Of a DNA stretch of 64,000 nt, positions 55,604 through 64,000 are shown one piece after another. Position 1 is the stretch's first letter; every line of letters begins with the position of its first letter. A program made the position numbers and the translations under genes. The notes below the pieces were generated by a model, which made no database searches, was not told the DNA's origin, and worked only from the letters and a program-made list of their open reading frames with translations. Source of the DNA: Lysinibacter sp. HNR (GTDB lineage: Bacteria > Actinomycetota > Actinomycetes > Actinomycetales > Microbacteriaceae); contig NZ_CP121684.1 in assembly GCF_029760935.1 (NCBI RefSeq), positions 310,001 to 374,000 on the forward strand. The letters are read 5' to 3'.

Positions 55604-57045
55604 TCGGGTTCCTCCTGTGTTTTAGCGGGCTTTTGGTCCCGGCCCTGTATGCGTGGGAGTGAGAGGAGAAACTGGGCGCCACCATGCTCAACGCTGGTAG
55701 CGGTGATAGTGCCACCGTGTAGCAGCGCATTCTCGCGTGCTATTGCAAGCCCCAGCCCGCTCCCATCGCTTCGAACGCGTGCGGCATCGGCCTTGTAAAA
55801 ACGGTCAAATATGTGTGAACCAACCTCTTGAGAAAATCCTGGACCGTGGTCAATAACCTTTACCTCAACCGTGCTCTCTGTTGTCGAGATAGCAACCTGT
55901 ACTGGAGGTTTACCGTGGCGTATTGCGTTGCCAATCAGGTTGGCAATGATCACATCGATTCGCCGATGATCAAGCTGACAGAACAGGCTTTTGGGGCCTA
56001 CGACCTCAACCTGATCTCCCCATCCGCGCAGCGCCAGGCAATTGTGTATGATCTCTATGATGTCTGCCAGCTCAACCTTCAGCAACGCCGTTCCCGCATC
56101 GAATCGTGAAATCTCCATGAGGTCTTCCACTAGCCTGACGAGTCGATGGGTCTCGGTGATTGCTAGCTGTGCGGATTCTTGCACCTCTGGTTTCATATCT
56201 GCGGTGGCATCCGTGAGTACTTCGGTAACCGCAACCAGGGTGCTCAACGGTGTGCGTAATTCGTGGGACATATCGGCGGCAAATCTTCTTGCATCGGCTT
56301 CCATCCGCTCCATCGTTTTTATCGATTTTTGTATCGAGTTTGCCATGTCATTAATTGTTTGGGTAAGCTCCGTTAGTTCGTCTGAGCCTGTGGGAAAAGA
56401 ACGGGCATTGAGGTCGCCAGACGCCAGCTGTCGCGCGGTATCTCGTAGATCTCGTATCGGTCGTAAAACGCGGCGAGTGACCAGCAACGCAAGTATCCCC
56501 GAGAGGGGAACGGCAAAAGCTGTGGTGAGCAGGGCTGCCTGGACTGTTTGATCAATCTGGTTTTGTACGTCGTTGAGGCTTCGGATCGTATACACCTCAA
56601 CTCCTGAGGGTCTGCGTACACCGTTTGGGGCGGTGAGCATCACCGGTGTTCCCAGGAGGAGATTTTCCTCGTTTGGGGTTGTGGTTCTTTGAATCACGAC
56701 TCTTTCCCCCGAGCTAACTGCTCTGCGCAGATCGTCGCTGAGAGAAAGCTCGGTGGAACCTGTTGTGAAGACGCGATCTCGGAAGGAAACTGTCACCGTC
56801 CCTCCAACCGATATGGCAATCTGCTCAAGGGTATTTTCGTCGGGAGGATAGCGTAGGCGCGGTGTAACGGCTTCTATCCGACTCGCGAACTCGGAGGCCA
56901 GTTGCTGCTCACGCAGGGCCAGCAGTGAGGACGTCGTTGATGCACCGCTTGCCCAGGCCGCCGTTCCCACGCTCACCACCGTTACGCAGATAAAAGCCAG
57001 GATAAACCGGGAGCGAAGCCCGTGAAGCCGTAACTTTTGTGTCAT
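55600..57045 (-). CDS. Sensor histidine kinase
   Basis: 481 residues. Membrane segment at about 15-35, extracellular sensor ~150 residues (ALREQQLASEFASRIEAVTPRLRYPP...), second membrane segment (AVPLSGILALLVTRRVL), HAMP, H-box DMSHELRTPLSTL, N-box NLIGNAIRHG, D-box DHGPGFSQE and G-box GSGLGLAIA. Coupled to its regulator upstream (overlap of 4 bases) and to a GerMN lipoprotein downstream. Likely an envelope-stress or wall sensor by analogy with MtrB and CseC. Confidence 0.93.
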   Translation of the reverse strand: MTQKLRLHGLRSRFILAFICVTVVSVGTAAWASGASTTSSLLALREQQLASEFASRIEAVTPRLRYPPDENTLEQIAISVGGTVTVSFRDRVFTTGSTELSLSDDLRRAVSSGERVVIQRTTTPNEENLLLGTPVMLTAPNGVRRPSGVEVYTIRSLNDVQNQIDQTVQAALLTTAFAVPLSGILALLVTRRVLRPIRDLRDTARQLASGDLNARSFPTGSDELTELTQTINDMANSIQKSIKTMERMEADARRFAADMSHELRTPLSTLVAVTEVLTDATADMKPEVQESAQLAITETHRLVRLVEDLMEISRFDAGTALLKVELADIIEIIHNCLALRGWGDQVEVVGPKSLFCQLDHRRIDVIIANLIGNAIRHGKPPVQVAISTTESTVEVKVIDHGPGFSQEVGSHIFDRFYKADAARVRSDGSGLGLAIARENALLHGGTITATSVEHGGAQFLLSLPRIQGRDQKPAKTQEEPE

Positions 57046-57716
57046 AGGGGACCAAAACGATAGCCAAAACCGCGCACGGTTTGAACATACTCAGGGTTTG
57101 CCGGATCGTCTTCAATCTTTGCGCGGAGGCGTTGAATACCGTTATCAACCAGGCGAGAATCACCCAGATAGTCGTGTTCCCACACGAGTTCTAGCAGCTG
57201 CTGTCTGCTGAGAACCTGTCCCGGCGTGCGCGACAGGGTGAGCAATAATCGTAGCTCAGTTGGTGTGAGCGGAACGGGTGTGCCCCGGAGAGTGACGGTG
57301 AGGGAGGTGGTGTCGATATGGAGTTCTCTGTGCACGCGGATACTCTCGTGTGTGCTCTCTGAACGACGCAGCACCGCACGGATGCGTGCGTCGAGAACGG
57401 TTGGTTGAGCGGGTTTAACAACGTAGTCGTCCGCACCCGCTTCTAAGCCGTTTATGATGTCAAAGTCATCATTGCGAGCGGTGAGTAAGATGACGGGAGT
57501 GCAACTAGCCTGACGGATACGTCTGCACGTTTCGAAGCCGTTTATTCCCGGTAGCATCACATCTAGCACAACCAGATCGGGCGGTGCGTTGTGAAATTTT
57601 TGCAGGCCTTCCTCACCGGTGCTGGCTACGCTGAGATCGTGACCGTGTCTCCCCAGAGCAAGCTGTAATCCGCGCTGAACCAGGGGGTCATCTTCTATCA
57701 ATAAAAGCTTTGACAT
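57042..57716 (-). CDS. OmpR-family response regulator
   Basis: 224 residues. Receiver with Asp52 phosphorylation site (LVVLDVMLPG), acidic pocket EDD (8-10), and a PhoB-like winged helix (LTPTELRLLLTLSRTPGQVLSRQQLLELVWEHDYLGDSRLVDNGIQRLRAKIEDDPANPEYVQTVRGFGYRF). Start of a regulator-kinase-lipoprotein operon. Divergent from the SGNH lipoprotein gene, which may be a target. Confidence 0.95.
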   Translation of the reverse strand: MSKLLLIEDDPLVQRGLQLALGRHGHDLSVASTGEEGLQKFHNAPPDLVVLDVMLPGINGFETCRRIRQASCTPVILLTARNDDFDIINGLEAGADDYVVKPAQPTVLDARIRAVLRRSESTHESIRVHRELHIDTTSLTVTLRGTPVPLTPTELRLLLTLSRTPGQVLSRQQLLELVWEHDYLGDSRLVDNGIQRLRAKIEDDPANPEYVQTVRGFGYRFGPL

Positions 57717-57842
57717 CTTAGATTCAAGTATTTACGATTTTGGTCAGGCTCGCCACCCTGTCCGGCCGGTTACAGCCTCTTTGAGACGTGTTTGCGACAC
57801 AATGGCGGTGCGGCTGGGACGCTCTGTCCAGATCGTAGAGTC

Positions 57843-58607
57843 ATGAATAAAACTAAGAAAAATACTATTGTGGGTGTGCTCGGGACTTTATTGCTTGTTC
57901 TCACCGCCTGCTCTACCGTCAAAAGCACAGCCGATGCTGAAGGCCAGACCGATCCCGCCGGCAACGGACTCTCTTCTGTCGTTTTTATAGGGGACTCAAT
58001 CGCAGAGGGAATCTCCCAACCGCTGAAGAGCGCCTTTGAGTCCGCTGATGTTAAATACAGTGCATATGTGCAGGCCGGGGGTGGATCTCTTGTCGGACCT
58101 ATCGCCGATGAAACCTGGAAGAAGCTGCCGGCGCTGATCAAAACTGCCCAACCAAACCTCGTTATTTATCAGCTTAATACGTATGATTGGGGCGATGAGA
58201 GCGAACAGACCGCCGCTTACGAACGACTCTTGTCAACCGCTTCTGAGGCCGATGCAAAACTTGCTTTTGTTACCATGCCACCGATTCAACCGGACGAATT
58301 CTACGAACCACACATGGAAGATATTCTACGCACTGCGAGTGTGGCGCAGACTGTTGTGAGTTCCTCTGGAGGAAAAGCATATTTTCTGGACGCAAAAGAA
58401 GTGTGGGGAGAAAACTACGAGCGTATGAGAGATGGCAAGGTATATCGCAGTGAGGATGGTATTCACACCTGTCAGCAGGGTGCCGCACGCCTTACTCAAT
58501 GGCTGCTCAACCAACTCACCGTCTTGTACCCCGATTTCACACCACCCGCTGCGGATAAGTGGGCAAACTCGGGGTGGTCCTCTGCTAAGCAATTTACCGG
58601 CTGTTAG
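57843..58607 (+). CDS. SGNH-hydrolase-like lipoprotein
   Basis: 254 residues from ATG 57843. Lipobox LTAC (Cys23), SGNH block I IGDSIAEG (Ser52), block III-type LNTYDWG, and the Asp-x-x-His block at DGIHTCQQG near the C-terminus. A periplasmic/exterior esterase that could act with the acyltransferase-3 protein encoded 4 kb away. Divergent from the two-component operon. Confidence 0.85.
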   Translation: MNKTKKNTIVGVLGTLLLVLTACSTVKSTADAEGQTDPAGNGLSSVVFIGDSIAEGISQPLKSAFESADVKYSAYVQAGGGSLVGPIADETWKKLPALIKTAQPNLVIYQLNTYDWGDESEQTAAYERLLSTASEADAKLAFVTMPPIQPDEFYEPHMEDILRTASVAQTVVSSSGGKAYFLDAKEVWGENYERMRDGKVYRSEDGIHTCQQGAARLTQWLLNQLTVLYPDFTPPAADKWANSGWSSAKQFTGC

Positions 58608-58729
58608 CCTGTCGCATCACGTTGCGGCGTGCTGAGCAACATGATGTCGTTTGTGCCGCAGCAGCCGCGAGCGGCTCCACGATAGACTAATCGGGTATGT
58701 GGTTCGTGCTTCCGCGCGAGCCTTCCCGA

Positions 58730-60142
58730 ATGTCATCTCCCACCATTGGAGCCGCCGTGGCCGCTGTTAGCCGTCTTGATAAAGTTATCGCCCTTGCCCG
58801 TCACCGCGGGTTTGTTTTCCAAGCGGGTGAGATTTATGGTGGGTCTCGTTCCGCGTGGGACTACGGTCCCTTGGGAACAGAGCTCAAAGAGAACATCAAA
58901 AAGCAGTGGTGGCGTCACATGGTGACCAATCGCGACGATACGGTGGGTATCGACTCCTCTGTTATTTTGCCCCGTCAGGTGTGGGAGGCGTCCGGTCACG
59001 TTGAGGTCTTTAGTGACCCCCTGGTGGAGTGCACAAGCTGTCATAAGCGTTACCGTGCTGATCACCTCGAGGAAGAATACGAGGAGAAAAAGGGGCGAGC
59101 CCCCGAGAACGGCCTAGCCGATATCGTATGTGTGAACTGCGGTACCCGGGGTCAGTGGACAGAGCCGCGCGCGTTCTCCGGACTACTGAAAACCTACCTG
59201 GGGCCGGTTGACGATGAGGTTGGCATGCACTACCTCCGGCCCGAGACGGCTCAGGGGATTTTTGTAAACTTTGCCAACGTGTTGCAGGTATCACGAAAGA
59301 AGCCTCCGTTTGGTATTGGGCAGATCGGGAAGAGCTTTCGTAACGAGATCACTCCCGGAAACTTCATCTTCCGCACCCGTGAGTTCGAGCAGATGGAGAT
59401 GGAGTTTTTTGTCGAGCCCGGCACCGATGAGACATGGCATCAATACTGGATCAACAACCGCCTCAACTGGTACATCAACCTAGGAATCGACCCCGATAAC
59501 CTGCGTCTTTTTGAGCACCCCTTTGAAAAGCTCTCGCACTACTCCAAGGGCACCACCGACATCGAGTACAAATTCGGGTTTGCGGGTGGTGACTGGGGAG
59601 AACTTGAGGGAATTGCTAATCGCACGGACTTCGACCTGAGCACGCACTCCAAGCACTCCGGTAAAGACCTTAGCTTCTTTGATCAGAGCAAGAACGAACG
59701 CTATGTCCCCTACGTGATTGAACCCGCAGCCGGTCTCACGCGCTCACTCATGGCCTTTCTGGTGGATGCCTATCACGAAGAAGAAGTGCCCAACGCAAAG
59801 GGTGGCACGGATACTCGTACGGTGCTTAAACTCGACCCTCGCCTGGCCCCTGTGAAGGCCGCTGTTCTTCCCCTCAGCCGCAACGAGACTCTTTCCCCGC
59901 TGGCGCGTGAGGTTACAAACAACCTGCGTGATCAGTGGAACATCGATTTTGATGATTCGGGTGCCATCGGTCGCCGCTATCGCCGCCAAGACGAGATCGG
60001 AACCCCCTTCTGCGTGACGGTGGACTTTGACTCTCTCGAAGATCATGCCGTGACGGTGCGTGATCGCGACACCATGCAGCAGGAGAGGGTTCCCCTCGAT
60101 AAGCTTTATGTTTATCTGGCCGAAAGACTTAAAGGCGCCTAA
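58730..60142 (+). CDS. glyS: Glycyl-tRNA synthetase (single-chain, homodimeric type)
   Basis: 470 residues from ATG 58730 (ATG 58697 adds 11). Class II motifs: [27 protein letters not shown], the motif-2 region [33 protein letters not shown] and motif 3 near [14 protein letters not shown] Zn-ribbon (CTSCHKRY...CVNCGTRG) is present. Charges tRNA-Gly. Confidence 0.95.
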   Translation: MSSPTIGAAVAAVSRLDKVIALARHRGFVFQAGEIYGGSRSAWDYGPLGTELKENIKKQWWRHMVTNRDDTVGIDSSVILPRQVWEASGHVEVFSDPLVECTSCHKRYRADHLEEEYEEKKGRAPENGLADIVCVNCGTRGQWTEPRAFSGLLKTYLGPVDDEVGMHYLRPETAQGIFVNFANVLQVSRKKPPFGIGQIGKSFRNEITPGNFIFRTREFEQMEMEFFVEPGTDETWHQYWINNRLNWYINLGIDPDNLRLFEHPFEKLSHYSKGTTDIEYKFGFAGGDWGELEGIANRTDFDLSTHSKHSGKDLSFFDQSKNERYVPYVIEPAAGLTRSLMAFLVDAYHEEEVPNAKGGTDTRTVLKLDPRLAPVKAAVLPLSRNETLSPLAREVTNNLRDQWNIDFDDSGAIGRRYRRQDEIGTPFCVTVDFDSLEDHAVTVRDRDTMQQERVPLDKLYVYLAERLKGA

Positions 60143-60144
60143 AC

Positions 60145-61149
60145 ATGCCCTATGCGGAACAAGCGGTAAGTGCCCTTCCCACTCCCCGGTTGGAGTACCA
60201 ACGGCTTTTCCGCGGTCAAAAAAACTATCGCTGGTGGAAACCGCTGCTTGCGGTTGTTCTGAGCGCGCTGTTCATTGGTGTTGCGATGAGTATGCTTTTG
60301 GTGGCGGTGGCCGTTTTCGACCTGATTTTTGCGGCGAGCACAGGCCGTCCCGGGTATTTTGTGTCGCTGGACGGGACGATGAACCAGGAGGCTTTTACAC
60401 GAACAGACGCCGCCAACCCCCTGAGTCTGTTGATTAACCTGGCCACAATTGCGCTCTGGATACCGTGCGTTTTGCTGGCCCTGTGGGTCTCGGGTATTCG
60501 CCCCGTGGGTCGGGTGCACTCGGTGGCGATGCGACTTCGGTGGCGCTGGATGGGGGCGTGTGTGCTCCCCGCGCTGGGGGCGACAGCTCTCATGATGGCG
60601 ATCGGGACGATCGTTGCCCCCCTCATCATCGATGAGGCACAACCAGAACCGCTCCCGCTTCCCGGTACCTTTGCGATAGTTGTGTTGATCATTATTGTTG
60701 TGGTTCCCCTGCAGGCTGCGGCGGAGGAGTATGTTTTTCGCGGTTTGCTCACCCAGGTTTTGGGGGCGTGGATAAAGTTTCGTGTGGTGGCTCTAGTGGT
60801 TCCCACCCTTATCTTTGCCTCACTGCACAGCTATGACGTGTGGGGGATTCTCAACGTGGCCATCTTTGGCATCACGGCGGCCTGGATCACACTGCGTACC
60901 GGTGGCCTAGAGGCTGCGATTGTGCTGCATACGATGAACAATGTTGTGCTCTTTCTTCTTCTTGCCACCGGCGCGAGTGGTGATACGCGAGTTGCTACGG
61001 AGACCGCGGGGCCCGTGATACTCATTGGGACAAGCGCCATGATGGCCCTTTACGCGTGGTGGGTCGACAGAAAGCGTCAGAAGGTAGGGCTGGAAACTAC
61101 CGGTGCGTACGATACAGTTGTTCCCGGGGCGGCCCCGTCCCACGGTTAG
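60145..61149 (+). CDS. CPBP-family intramembrane metalloprotease
   Basis: 334 residues with 7-8 membrane segments. The CPBP (Abi) signature EEYVFRGLL (about 193) with further motif histidines in IFASLHSYDVWG and VLHTMNN. Rce1-like glutamic membrane protease. Follows glyS by 2 bases, likely cotranscribed. Confidence 0.9.
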   Translation: MPYAEQAVSALPTPRLEYQRLFRGQKNYRWWKPLLAVVLSALFIGVAMSMLLVAVAVFDLIFAASTGRPGYFVSLDGTMNQEAFTRTDAANPLSLLINLATIALWIPCVLLALWVSGIRPVGRVHSVAMRLRWRWMGACVLPALGATALMMAIGTIVAPLIIDEAQPEPLPLPGTFAIVVLIIIVVVPLQAAAEEYVFRGLLTQVLGAWIKFRVVALVVPTLIFASLHSYDVWGILNVAIFGITAAWITLRTGGLEAAIVLHTMNNVVLFLLLATGASGDTRVATETAGPVILIGTSAMMALYAWWVDRKRQKVGLETTGAYDTVVPGAAPSHG

Positions 61150-61193
61150 GCTCTTGCGCCGTATAAGTTCCAGGGAGAATCAGGGGGTGTCGT

Positions 61194-62603
61194 ATGGATC
61201 AGGATAAAAACCCTCTTCCCGATGATGTTGATGCCGTTGTGATAGGAGCCACCCTCACCGGGCTTATAGCGGCCTGGGAGCTGGTTCGCACCGGAGTAAG
61301 CGTTGTGGTGGTTGATGCGGTAGAGGATTTGGCGGAAACACCAGCCTCAATTGACCTGGTGTCTTCCACCGTACGAGATCCACGGGGTACTCTTGCGCAG
61401 CTGTTTCGTGATCTTGAGATTGAGGACCTGGCCATTGTTTACCCCACGCCTACAGTGGCTGTCTCGCGTTCCACGGGCAAGCCTCTGGTGCTCGACTATG
61501 AGAATGTTTTGGGGATACCCGTCTCACCCCTGGACCGCAGGGTGTCTGCTGTGGTGGGCGCGGGATCGAGCTTTCGAGGCTATCTTGATCGGATCAAACC
61601 GGTGCTCACGGTAGGGAAGGAGCGTTTTATCGGTCCCCTGGTGCGACAGCGATTAGGACCCGGAATTGCACAGTATCTAGTAGAACCCGTGCTGAGGGAT
61701 CGTTTTGGTATCTCGGGTGATGAGATTGAGGTAAACGCCGCAATTCCGGGACTTAACGAGGCCCTGACTCGTGTGGGGTCGCTCTCCGGAGCGGTGCTCT
61801 CCGTGAGCGAGGAGATGGTCGCTCACGAAACCCTCCACTCACTCGTGGGAGGCCTGGGGCTTATCTACAGCACGCTCTTGGAGCGAATTGCATTTTTCGG
61901 TGGGCGCTTTATCACCGGGTATTGTGCGGAAAATGTTGAAGAGAGCCTTAACCCGGGTGTGGTGGGACACGAGTGGGTCATAAACTTTAGCGGCGATAAG
62001 TCGCTCTCCGCATCCGCTGTCATTATTGCGTGTGAGGGTGACAACCTCACAATTGATCCCCGCACAGTGTCCGAGTGGCCCCAGATCACAGAGAAGCGCA
62101 CTCGTCTACGGGGGGAATATGGCAACCGGAACCACGCAGTATATTCCATATCTGTTATGCAATGTGACTCTTCCGCTCTGGTGGATACTCCCCCCTATGT
62201 TGTTGCAGAAAACGATAGCTCAGAGATTTGCCGGGTGGAGAGGGTAAGTGTGCTCTGGCCCCACACGGTAGAAGAAAGCCCGGACGGGTATGAGCTTATC
62301 CGGGTAATTCGTCGCCAAAAATCAGGACTTTCTCTTCAGGAGCAGACGCAAGAGATAGCCGACTTTATGGGAATGTCGCAACTTGATTCGGCCACTCTTG
62401 TGAGGGAGTTTTCCTCGAGCTTGTCACTGGACGAGGCGCGGGTTGTGTTGCTTGCCGACGATGATTCAGATGCTGCGCGAGAGCCGATTCCCACGCTGTC
62501 ATACCTGCCGCTGTGGCCAAGGAATACCCAGCTTGACCACGTTGTAGAGGCTACTCGGCTCCTTTCTACGGGCATCCGTAGAACCATTCTGGGAATCGTA
62601 TAG
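61194..62603 (+). CDS. FAD/NAD-fold oxidoreductase-like protein (protoporphyrinogen oxidase-like, divergent)
   Basis: 469 residues. N-terminal Rossmann segment VVIGATLTGLIAAWELVRTGVSVVVVDA departs from the usual GxGxxG by Thr in place of the second Gly. The middle resembles HemY-like FAD enzymes (KERFIGPLVRQRLGPGIAQYLVEPVLRDRFGI...SLVGGLGLIYSTLLERI). Catalytic residues are not apparent, so it may be a degenerate paralogue. GGAGAA lies before ATG 61194. Confidence 0.75.
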   Translation: MDQDKNPLPDDVDAVVIGATLTGLIAAWELVRTGVSVVVVDAVEDLAETPASIDLVSSTVRDPRGTLAQLFRDLEIEDLAIVYPTPTVAVSRSTGKPLVLDYENVLGIPVSPLDRRVSAVVGAGSSFRGYLDRIKPVLTVGKERFIGPLVRQRLGPGIAQYLVEPVLRDRFGISGDEIEVNAAIPGLNEALTRVGSLSGAVLSVSEEMVAHETLHSLVGGLGLIYSTLLERIAFFGGRFITGYCAENVEESLNPGVVGHEWVINFSGDKSLSASAVIIACEGDNLTIDPRTVSEWPQITEKRTRLRGEYGNRNHAVYSISVMQCDSSALVDTPPYVVAENDSSEICRVERVSVLWPHTVEESPDGYELIRVIRRQKSGLSLQEQTQEIADFMGMSQLDSATLVREFSSSLSLDEARVVLLADDDSDAAREPIPTLSYLPLWPRNTQLDHVVEATRLLSTGIRRTILGIV

Positions 62604-62692
62604 TATTTTTGGAATATACATAGTTACCGGATGGGGCTACTCTGGTAGAAGGAGTAGCAATAAACGAACACAAACCGTAAGGATTAGTAGGT

Positions 62693-63232
62693 ATGAAAGG
62701 CAAGATTGCTTTTATACTGGGAGCATTGCTTGGCTATGTTCTTGGTGCGCGCGCCGGACGCAAACGTTACGAGCAGATAAAAGCCGGTGCAGAGAAGGTA
62801 TGGAACACCCCTCCCGTCCAAACCGCTGCCGAACACGTAAAGGACTTTTTAGGGGCGCAGGGTACCGCGGCCCAGTCTTTTGCGGGAGACGCTGTGAGGG
62901 CGGGGCTTGCACTCCTCGCGGAACGTCTTTCATCACCGCGGGGCGGGGCAACGGAAGATACCCCAACAGGTGATAACCAACAGAGCGCCGGAGCCTCTGC
63001 CGCCTCATCAGGGGAGACGGTTCCGTCAGAGGATACAGCCCCAGGGAATGCCGCTGCGGCGGAAGATGTCTCTTCTGCCGCAACGACCTCGGGTGTAGCC
63101 GGTAAAACTGGTGGATCGGGTAAAACCACTAAAAAAACATCCTCTGCGAAAAAGACCTCGGGTGGTTCAAAAGCGTCGGGTGCGAGTCGCGCCTCGGGCG
63201 CAGCAAAATCTGCACGGGACGGTAAAAAATGA
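62693..63232 (+). CDS. YtxH-like protein with Ala/Lys/Ser-rich tail
   Basis: 179 residues. Short hydrophobic start with GALLGYVLGARAGRKRYEQIKAGAEKVW (YtxH-like gas-vesicle/membrane anchor pattern), then low-complexity acidic (SAGASAASSGETVPSEDTA) and basic (KTTKKTSSAKKTSGGSKASG) segments resembling histone-like tails. First gene of an envelope operon; overlaps the next by 4 bases (ATGAGGG). Confidence 0.75.
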   Translation: MKGKIAFILGALLGYVLGARAGRKRYEQIKAGAEKVWNTPPVQTAAEHVKDFLGAQGTAAQSFAGDAVRAGLALLAERLSSPRGGATEDTPTGDNQQSAGASAASSGETVPSEDTAPGNAAAAEDVSSAATTSGVAGKTGGSGKTTKKTSSAKKTSGGSKASGASRASGAAKSARDGKK

Positions 63233-63636
63233 GGGCGAATGAACGGGGTTCGACGGCATCTCTTTTCACACTCATCACCAGGCTTTTTGCGCAGGTCATT
63301 TCGCTTGCCCGAGCCGAACTAGACAACGCTAAAAAAGAGATCATCCGCAAGCTCAAAAAGCTTGGTTTGGGAATCGCGCTTCTGATTGTTTCCCTGTTTT
63401 TTGTTTTCTTTGCAATTGCGTGTTTTGTAGCGGCAGCTATCGCGGGTATCGCAACCGCTCTCCCCGTGTGGCTCTCGGCCCTGATAGTGGCCGTTGCTCT
63501 GCTACTGATCACCGCAGGCTGTGTGTGGTGGGGTATTCGGAGCCTGCAGAAGGGTGTTCCGATTCCCGATGAAACGCTAGATAGTATCGAGGAAGACTTT
63601 AAATCTATGAGTGAGGCAACGGGTAATGGTCGCTAA
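63229..63636 (+). CDS. Phage-holin-family (DUF1469/YqjE-like) membrane protein
   Basis: 135 residues. Two membrane segments (LGIALLIVSLFFVFFAIACFVAAAIAG and VWLSALIVAVALLLITAGCVWWG) after an amphipathic head (SLFTLITRLFAQVISLARAELDNAKKEI). This family is normal in actinobacterial cell envelopes and is not evidence of prophage. Overlaps the DUF3618 gene. Confidence 0.88.
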   Translation: MRANERGSTASLFTLITRLFAQVISLARAELDNAKKEIIRKLKKLGLGIALLIVSLFFVFFAIACFVAAAIAGIATALPVWLSALIVAVALLLITAGCVWWGIRSLQKGVPIPDETLDSIEEDFKSMSEATGNGR

Positions 63637-64000
63637 ATCGGATGCTCCTGGGAGCGATGAAACACACTACGGTGCGGCGGGGGCAACCGCAGAGAGCTCC
63701 GGGGGGTCGGAGCGAAGCCCGTATCAAGACGATAGCTTCACCGAGCGCAGCGACTTCTCGCGTGCCGGGGAACGTAGCGAAGCCACCGGCTTCGATCGGG
63801 TTGGTGGTTCAACATCGCAGGATATTGAACGTCTCCGTGAAGAGATCGGTGAAACGTTACGTGCCCTCGAAGACAAGCTTAACGTGGGAAAGCGGGTTGA
63901 TGAGGCCGTGGATCGGACGTGTGAACGGGTATCCGATCTGCGCGATAACAATCCGGTTGCATTTGTTATTGGCATCGCCGGTGTTGCCGTACTGGCAGGG
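63626..64000 (+). CDS. DUF3618-domain protein (cut by window edge)
   Basis: From ATG 63626, open to the last base (125 codons). The DUF3618 signature DIERLREEIGETLRALEDKL is at about 72-91, followed by a membrane segment beginning NNPVAFVIGIAGVAVLAG at the edge. Usually partners the holin-family and YtxH-like genes just upstream. Confidence 0.85.
   Translation, partial: MVAKSDAPGSDETHYGAAGATAESSGGSERSPYQDDSFTERSDFSRAGERSEATGFDRVGGSTSQDIERLREEIGETLRALEDKLNVGKRVDEAVDRTCERVSDLRDNNPVAFVIGIAGVAVLAG

Noticed and set aside
63229-63636. Phage holin, hence prophage
   Set aside because: The DUF1469 family is normal in actinobacterial envelopes and lies in the usual YtxH-like/holin-like/DUF3618 operon; no phage genes around.

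Overview
The window looks like the chromosome of an actinobacterium, most likely a Microbacteriaceae-type member of the Micrococcales with moderate GC. The support is a 32-residue bS22-type ribosomal protein (43337-43435), a TrkH/TrkA potassium system, an actinobacterial malate dehydrogenase, GlyRS, a DUF3618/holin-family cell-envelope locus, a GAP-family exporter and LAxTG-type sortase signals. I cannot name the genus from sequence alone.

Layout. 1-4726 is an accessory segment that ends in a 25-bp tRNA-Ser 3' fragment, so it is probably an integrated island lying left of that site. It holds a MurA-like enzyme plus a P-loop kinase on the + strand. Convergent to them is a compact minus-strand unit: a 30-residue peptide gene, a strong hairpin, a DUF6065-like protein and an MFS exporter. 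This looks like an undescribed minimal peptide natural-product locus. 4727-10950 is an insertion-sequence graveyard (ISL3, IS3, IS256 and IS30 remnants) around a TetR/hydrolase pair and a leucine-rich-repeat gene cut in two. 10954-13918 encodes two sortase-type surface proteins, one LRR and one beta-propeller. 13915-25126 is metabolic: amino-acid permease, tRNA-Arg, amine oxidase, a dpp/opp transporter with several frame lesions and a 17-G tract, and malate dehydrogenase. 25407-27205 holds a regulator and decayed genes. 27809-30422 has a winged-helix regulator preceded by an apparently leaderless Cys-rich leader ORF, then upp and tadA.

30450-36759 is a tandem array of four paralogous secreted YVTN-type beta-propeller proteins with Ig-like and LAxTG/LAxSG anchors. 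All four reading frames are best explained by ATT or ATA start codons, each placed exactly 6 nt after a GAGGT Shine-Dalgarno, and all four then give gap-free alignable signal peptides. This is the strongest unusual signal in the window.

36939-64000 is mostly core chromosome: CDF exporter, proC, trkA/trkH, ArsR, bS22, YajQ, tRNA-Tyr, a VOC protein (possibly another ATT start), GH13 glucosidase, tRNA-Thr and tRNA-Met, secreted M1 and S1 peptidases, GAP protein, acyltransferase 3, a response regulator/kinase/GerMN lipoprotein operon, SGNH lipoprotein, glyS, a CPBP protease, an FAD protein and a three-gene envelope operon that runs off the right edge.

The surface proteins (LRR, propellers, Ig domains, sortase signals), together with the secreted proteases, suggest a cell with much contact with other cells or surfaces. 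That ecological reading is inference.
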